Shown here piece by piece: positions 60,866 to 64,000 of a DNA stretch of 64,000 nt; positions within the stretch are counted from its first letter, which is position 1, and each line of letters starts with the position of its first letter. The stretch is from Pseudomonas azerbaijanoccidentalis (GTDB lineage Bacteria; Pseudomonadota; Gammaproteobacteria; Pseudomonadales; Pseudomonadaceae), in the NCBI RefSeq assembly GCF_019145495.1, contig NZ_JAHSTU010000004.1, positions 496,001-560,000 on the forward strand. Reading direction: 5' to 3'. Below the pieces are notes generated by a model. The model saw only the letters and a program-made list of their open reading frames with translations, made no database searches and was not told the DNA's origin. Position numbers and translations under genes: made by a program.

Positions 60866-61972
60866 CTAGCTCACCCGCGCAAACCAGCGCCCGTTTTCGC
60901 ACACGGCGCTGCCGTCCATTTCCAGTTCCGTCAACGCCGCCAACACTTTGGGTAACGGCCAGCCGCTGGCGACGGCCAGTGCTTCACTGGTGTGAGGCGC
61001 GGCATGCAGCAGCATCACTAGAGGATGACGCGTCGCAACCACGCTGCTTTCGCTGAACAACGGTTGTTGCTGCCAGCCTCGCAGGGCTTCGAGAATATGT
61101 TCGATGGTTTCCACCAGCACCGCCCCGTCGCGGATCAACTGGTGGCAACCGCGCGCGCCGGGGTGATGGATCGACCCCGGGATCGCATACACCTCACGCC
61201 CTTGTTCCGCCGCCAGCCTGGCTGTGATCAATGAACCGCTCGCCACGCTGGCCTCAACAACCAGCACGCCGAGCGATAACCCACTGATGATGCGATTGCG
61301 TCGCGGGAAGTTGCTGGCGCTGGGTCCGGCGTCCAGCGGGAACTCCGAAAGCACCGCGCTACCCGAGGCGATCATGGCGTCCGCCAGCCGTCGATTGCGC
61401 TGTGGATAAAACTTTTCAAGACCCGTGCCAAGCACACCGACCGTTTGCCCGCCGACGTCCAGAGCGGCCTGGTGCGCAGCGGCATCGATGCCCAGCGCCA
61501 AACCACTGGTGATGACAAAACCGGCGCCCGCCAGACTTCGGGAAAACGCCGCCGCGGTGTCCATGCCCGGCCGGGAAGCGCGGCGACTGCCGACCATCGC
61601 CAGCTGCGGTTTTTCCAGAATGCCCGGATCGCCGGCCACGAATAACAAGGGCGGCGCATCACTGATTTGCGCCAGCAGCGCAGGGTAGTCGGGTTGGTCC
61701 CACATCAATAAATGCTGGGCCGGATGCTCTATCCAGGCCAGTGCATGGCTCGCTCCATCACGCACTTCAGCACAGCGCCTGGCTTCGGAACACGCCAGCG
61801 GCAACCCCAGCGCTCGCCAGGCACTGGCCGGTGCGCTGATGGCTTTTGAGGCCGAGCCGAAGGCGTCGAGCAACTTCTTGAAACGCACCGGACCGAGTTC
61901 CGGCAAACGATGAAGACGTAAACGAGCTTCCAGTTCCGCAGGGGAAACCGGTTCAACAGTAGGCAGAGACAT
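60866..61972 (-). CDS. dprA: DNA processing protein DprA
   Basis: A 368-residue protein that loads RecA on single-stranded DNA in natural transformation. A SAM-like N-terminus (about 1-70) precedes the Rossmann domain with VGSRRASRPGM, TSGLALGIDAAAHQAAL, GTGLEKFYPQRNRRL and FPRRNRIISGLS. A C-terminal winged-helix domain (about 305-368) is complete. It is cotranscribed with the LysM gene upstream (81 bp) and tsaC downstream. Confidence 0.95.
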   Translation of the reverse strand: MSLPTVEPVSPAELEARLRLHRLPELGPVRFKKLLDAFGSASKAISAPASAWRALGLPLACSEARRCAEVRDGASHALAWIEHPAQHLLMWDQPDYPALLAQISDAPPLLFVAGDPGILEKPQLAMVGSRRASRPGMDTAAAFSRSLAGAGFVITSGLALGIDAAAHQAALDVGGQTVGVLGTGLEKFYPQRNRRLADAMIASGSAVLSEFPLDAGPSASNFPRRNRIISGLSLGVLVVEASVASGSLITARLAAEQGREVYAIPGSIHHPGARGCHQLIRDGAVLVETIEHILEALRGWQQQPLFSESSVVATRHPLVMLLHAAPHTSEALAVASGWPLPKVLAALTELEMDGSAVCENGRWFARVS

Positions 61973-62053
61973 GGATCATCCTTGATCGTTATAAGCACCC
62001 GCTCAAGCGGGCATAAGCTGTGGATAACTCTGTTGGTAACTTGTGAGGCACGC

Positions 62054-63079
62054 TTACGGGTTTCGCACTTTGTCCATTACCGCCAGCGAGCGGGAAGCGT
62101 TAAGCACCAGCCCGTAGCTGAGCTTGTCGTAGGTGCGAAACACCATCAGCAGGCCGGCGCGCTCGTCGGGAATTTTCAGTGGCTGGCCGGTGATTCGGTC
62201 ACGTACGGTTTCCCCGGTCTTCATCACCACCAACACGTTGCCTTCGGCCAGACCGTCGCGCTGACCTTTGTTCAGCGTCACCACATCCAGCGCACCGATC
62301 TGCGTCACGCCGCGCGGCACATCAATGATCAGGCCTTCGATTTCGCTGCTCGGCGCGCTGGGCATGAAGGTCGAATTGATCGAGCGCTCCTCGCCACTGA
62401 ACAACCGGTCACCGAGGCGCACTTCCTGGGTTGTGCGTTGCAGCTCCAGCGTGGCGACATCGCCTTCGGTGGCCACGATCTCGCCGCCGCCGATGTCATC
62501 GGCGTTGATCCCAAGGAATTCCTGAGTCTTCGGATCGGTGTAGACCTTGCCCTGGCGGAAAATGCCGTAGACCGGTTGCGCCAAGTCGAAGTGGCCGCGG
62601 GCAAAGATGCGGTCGCCGGTGCCGCTGAGCACGCGTTCAGCATCACCGGCGACGATGTACGGCGCCTTGTCGAAGTCTTCGGCCTTGTCGACGATGCGGT
62701 TGCTGAGCAGAAAGCTGTTGATCGATTTCAGCGGGATGCTCGGAATCGCATCGGCTACAGGGCTGGTGCGCACCCGTGGCGACAACTTGATGGTGCCCCG
62801 CGACTCGCCCCGGCTGAGGGTCAATCGCGGCTGGCCGTTGACGTAGACCAGCGACAACGAATCACCCGGATAGATGAGATTGGGGTTTTCGATCTGCGGA
62901 TTGGCCTGCCACAACTGCGGCCACTGCCACGGCTCACGAAGAAACTTTCCGGAAATGTCCCAGAGTGTGTCCCCCGTTACCACGGTGTATCGCTGTGGAA
63001 AACCTTCCCGAAGTTGCACTTGCCCGTGCGCCCAACCGGCCGAGGCCAGAAGGAGCAAGGCGAGTAGTGATTTCCTCAT
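62054..63079 (-). CDS. LysM peptidoglycan-binding protein
   Basis: A 341-residue exported protein with signal peptide MRKSLLALLLLASAGWAHG. The LysM domain is at about 30-80 (YTVVTGDTLWDISGKFL, then IYPGDSLSLVY). The rest is beta-rich without a known catalytic motif, as in the PA0020-type family. It is divergent from def and is the first gene of the minus-strand run with dprA and tsaC. A role in envelope adhesion or pilus function is suggested for homologues. Confidence 0.88.
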   Translation of the reverse strand: MRKSLLALLLLASAGWAHGQVQLREGFPQRYTVVTGDTLWDISGKFLREPWQWPQLWQANPQIENPNLIYPGDSLSLVYVNGQPRLTLSRGESRGTIKLSPRVRTSPVADAIPSIPLKSINSFLLSNRIVDKAEDFDKAPYIVAGDAERVLSGTGDRIFARGHFDLAQPVYGIFRQGKVYTDPKTQEFLGINADDIGGGEIVATEGDVATLELQRTTQEVRLGDRLFSGEERSINSTFMPSAPSSEIEGLIIDVPRGVTQIGALDVVTLNKGQRDGLAEGNVLVVMKTGETVRDRITGQPLKIPDERAGLLMVFRTYDKLSYGLVLNASRSLAVMDKVRNP

Positions 63080-63264
63080 GCGGTGAATCCCTTTATTATG
63101 TGCGTTCGCGTGAAACGCCAGAGCCGTCAGTGGCTCGCTCCCGGCTTGCTTGCCAAAACTTGCTTGTCATCAGAAGGGAGCTACGTTTTACAACGGTAGC
63201 CTGCATCTTCGGACCCGCCAGGCCATCGACCCGACTTTACTTCACACGTGCAGTAATCAAGCTT

Positions 63265-63771
63265 ATGGCCATTTTAGACATCCTCGAATTTCCCGACTCG
63301 CGCCTGCGTACTATCGCCAAACCTGTGGCCGTAGTGGACGACGAAGTGCGTCAGTTGGTCGACGACATGTTTGAAACAATGTATGAAGCGCCAGGCATCG
63401 GCCTCGCCGCGACCCAGGTCAACGTGCACAAACGTATCGTCGTGATGGACCTTTCCGAAGACCGCACCGAGCCGCGAGTGTTCATCAACCCCGAGCTCGA
63501 ACCGCTGACCGAAGACATGGGCCAGTATCAGGAAGGCTGCCTGTCGGTGCCGGGTTTCTACGAAAACGTCGATCGCCCTCAACGGGTCAAGGTCAAGGCG
63601 CTGGACCGCGACGGTCAGCCCTACGAACTGATCGCCGAAGATTTGCTCGCGGTGTGCATCCAGCATGAATGCGACCACCTCAACGGCAAATTGTTCGTCG
63701 ACTACCTGTCCACGCTCAAACGCGATCGCATCAAGAAGAAACTGGAAAAGCTCCATCGCCAGAACGCCTGA
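63265..63771 (+). CDS. def: Peptide deformylase
   Basis: A 168-residue metalloenzyme that removes the N-formyl group from nascent proteins. The three motifs are GIGLAATQ (44-51), EGCLSVP with metal ligand C92, and HECDH with ligands H134, H138 and catalytic E135. The ATG at 63265 was chosen because homology starts at MAILDILEFPDSRL; the frame is open far upstream but without homology. It precedes fmt, its usual partner. Confidence 0.96.
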   Translation: MAILDILEFPDSRLRTIAKPVAVVDDEVRQLVDDMFETMYEAPGIGLAATQVNVHKRIVVMDLSEDRTEPRVFINPELEPLTEDMGQYQEGCLSVPGFYENVDRPQRVKVKALDRDGQPYELIAEDLLAVCIQHECDHLNGKLFVDYLSTLKRDRIKKKLEKLHRQNA

Positions 63772-63782
63772 TGCCCCTCTTC

Positions 63783-63812
63783 AAAGGCTTGCTGCGGCAA
63801 GCCTTTTTCTTT
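63783..63812 (+). terminator. Hairpin between def and fmt
   Basis: A 10 bp perfect stem, AAAGGCTTGC and GCAAGCCTTT, with tetraloop TGCG and a T-rich tail. It may attenuate read-through from def into fmt. Confidence 0.78.
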
Positions 63813-63840
63813 TCAAGCTGCTTTGTAATCGAGAGCTTTC

Positions 63841-64000
63841 ATGACTGAGCCACTGCGCATTGTCTTTGCCGGCACCCCGGAATTCGCCGCCGAACACCTC
63901 AAGGCCCTGCTGAGCAGCCCTTACGAGATCGTTGCGGTCTACACCCAGCCGGATCGCCCGGCGGGTCGTGGGCAAAAACTGATGCCGAGCCCGGTCAAAC
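63841..64000 (+). CDS. fmt: Methionyl-tRNA formyltransferase, 5' part only
   Basis: First 53 codons of Fmt, which formylates initiator Met-tRNA. The sequence MTEPLRIVFAGTPEFAAEHL and the later TQPDRPAGRGQKLMPS (the folate-binding loop region) are unmistakable. It is cut by the window edge. The deformylase-formyltransferase pairing with def is conserved. Confidence 0.95.
   Translation, partial: MTEPLRIVFAGTPEFAAEHLKALLSSPYEIVAVYTQPDRPAGRGQKLMPSPVK

Noticed and set aside
62965..63264. N-terminal extension of the deformylase by 100 codons
   Set aside because: The frame is open but runs antisense through the start of the LysM gene and adds no family sequence; the ATG at 63265 fits the normal length.

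Overview
The window is a contiguous, almost fully coding piece of a Pseudomonas chromosome, most likely from the P. fluorescens group. Three things support this. The gene order matches the one I know from P. aeruginosa around znu, polA, dsbA, dgcH, ampDh2, kinB, algB and gltP, and around fmt, def, lysM, dprA, tsaC, qor, hemF and aroE. The intergenic regions hold many REP-type palindromes of a kind typical of this group. The choline-sulfate genes betC, betX and sulP lie beside aroE. No rRNA, tRNA, CRISPR array or insertion sequence was seen.

Layout. (1) 1-6145, minus strand: the tssA-B-C-E-F-G part of a type VI secretion system (T6SS), with tssG cut by the window edge. (2) 6674-9960, plus strand: an accessory island divergent from tssA. 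It holds a glycine-zipper effector with an Ntox15 (HxxD) DNase-type C-terminus, followed by three tandem 205-residue immunity paralogues (GAD-like plus DUF1851) that repeat with an exact period of 654 bp. (3) 10035-14898: the metNIQ methionine importer and the large-subunit catalase katE. (4) 14982-18771: zinc uptake (znuB, znuC, zur, znuA) and a lipoprotein. (5) 18853-26896: thrB, polA, the sRNA ErsA with an AlgU-type promoter, engB, two c-type cytochromes, dsbA and a phosphohydrolase-fold protein. (6) 26893-31515: a diguanylate cyclase, the amidase AmpDh2 and a CSS-EAL phosphodiesterase. (7) 31520-36044: kinB and algB, then divergently a sigma54-type promoter, two small membrane proteins and a lysozyme inhibitor. 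(8) 36759-49940: transport and envelope genes (gltP, a nucleoside-recognition protein, an Mla-like lipid transporter, an M16 peptidase, a Na/Pi cotransporter-type protein, TerC and a citrate transporter). (9) 50365-57115: small enzymes and a choline-O-sulfate island (LysR, betC, betX, sulP). (10) 57197-64000: aroE, hemF, qor, tsaC, dprA, a LysM protein, def and the start of fmt, which belong to the conserved origin-proximal block.

How the genes work together. The T6SS genes build the sheath and baseplate that would deliver the neighbouring DNase, and the immunity array would protect the producer and its kin. The envelope-stress theme recurs: ErsA, KinB/AlgB, AmpDh2, the lysozyme inhibitor and the c-di-GMP pair all touch cell-wall and biofilm physiology. 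DsbA is the oxidant system known to act on CSS-type EAL proteins. The bet island would import choline-O-sulfate, split it to choline and sulfate, and move the sulfate through SulP. The most unusual part of the window is the effector with its triplicated immunity genes.
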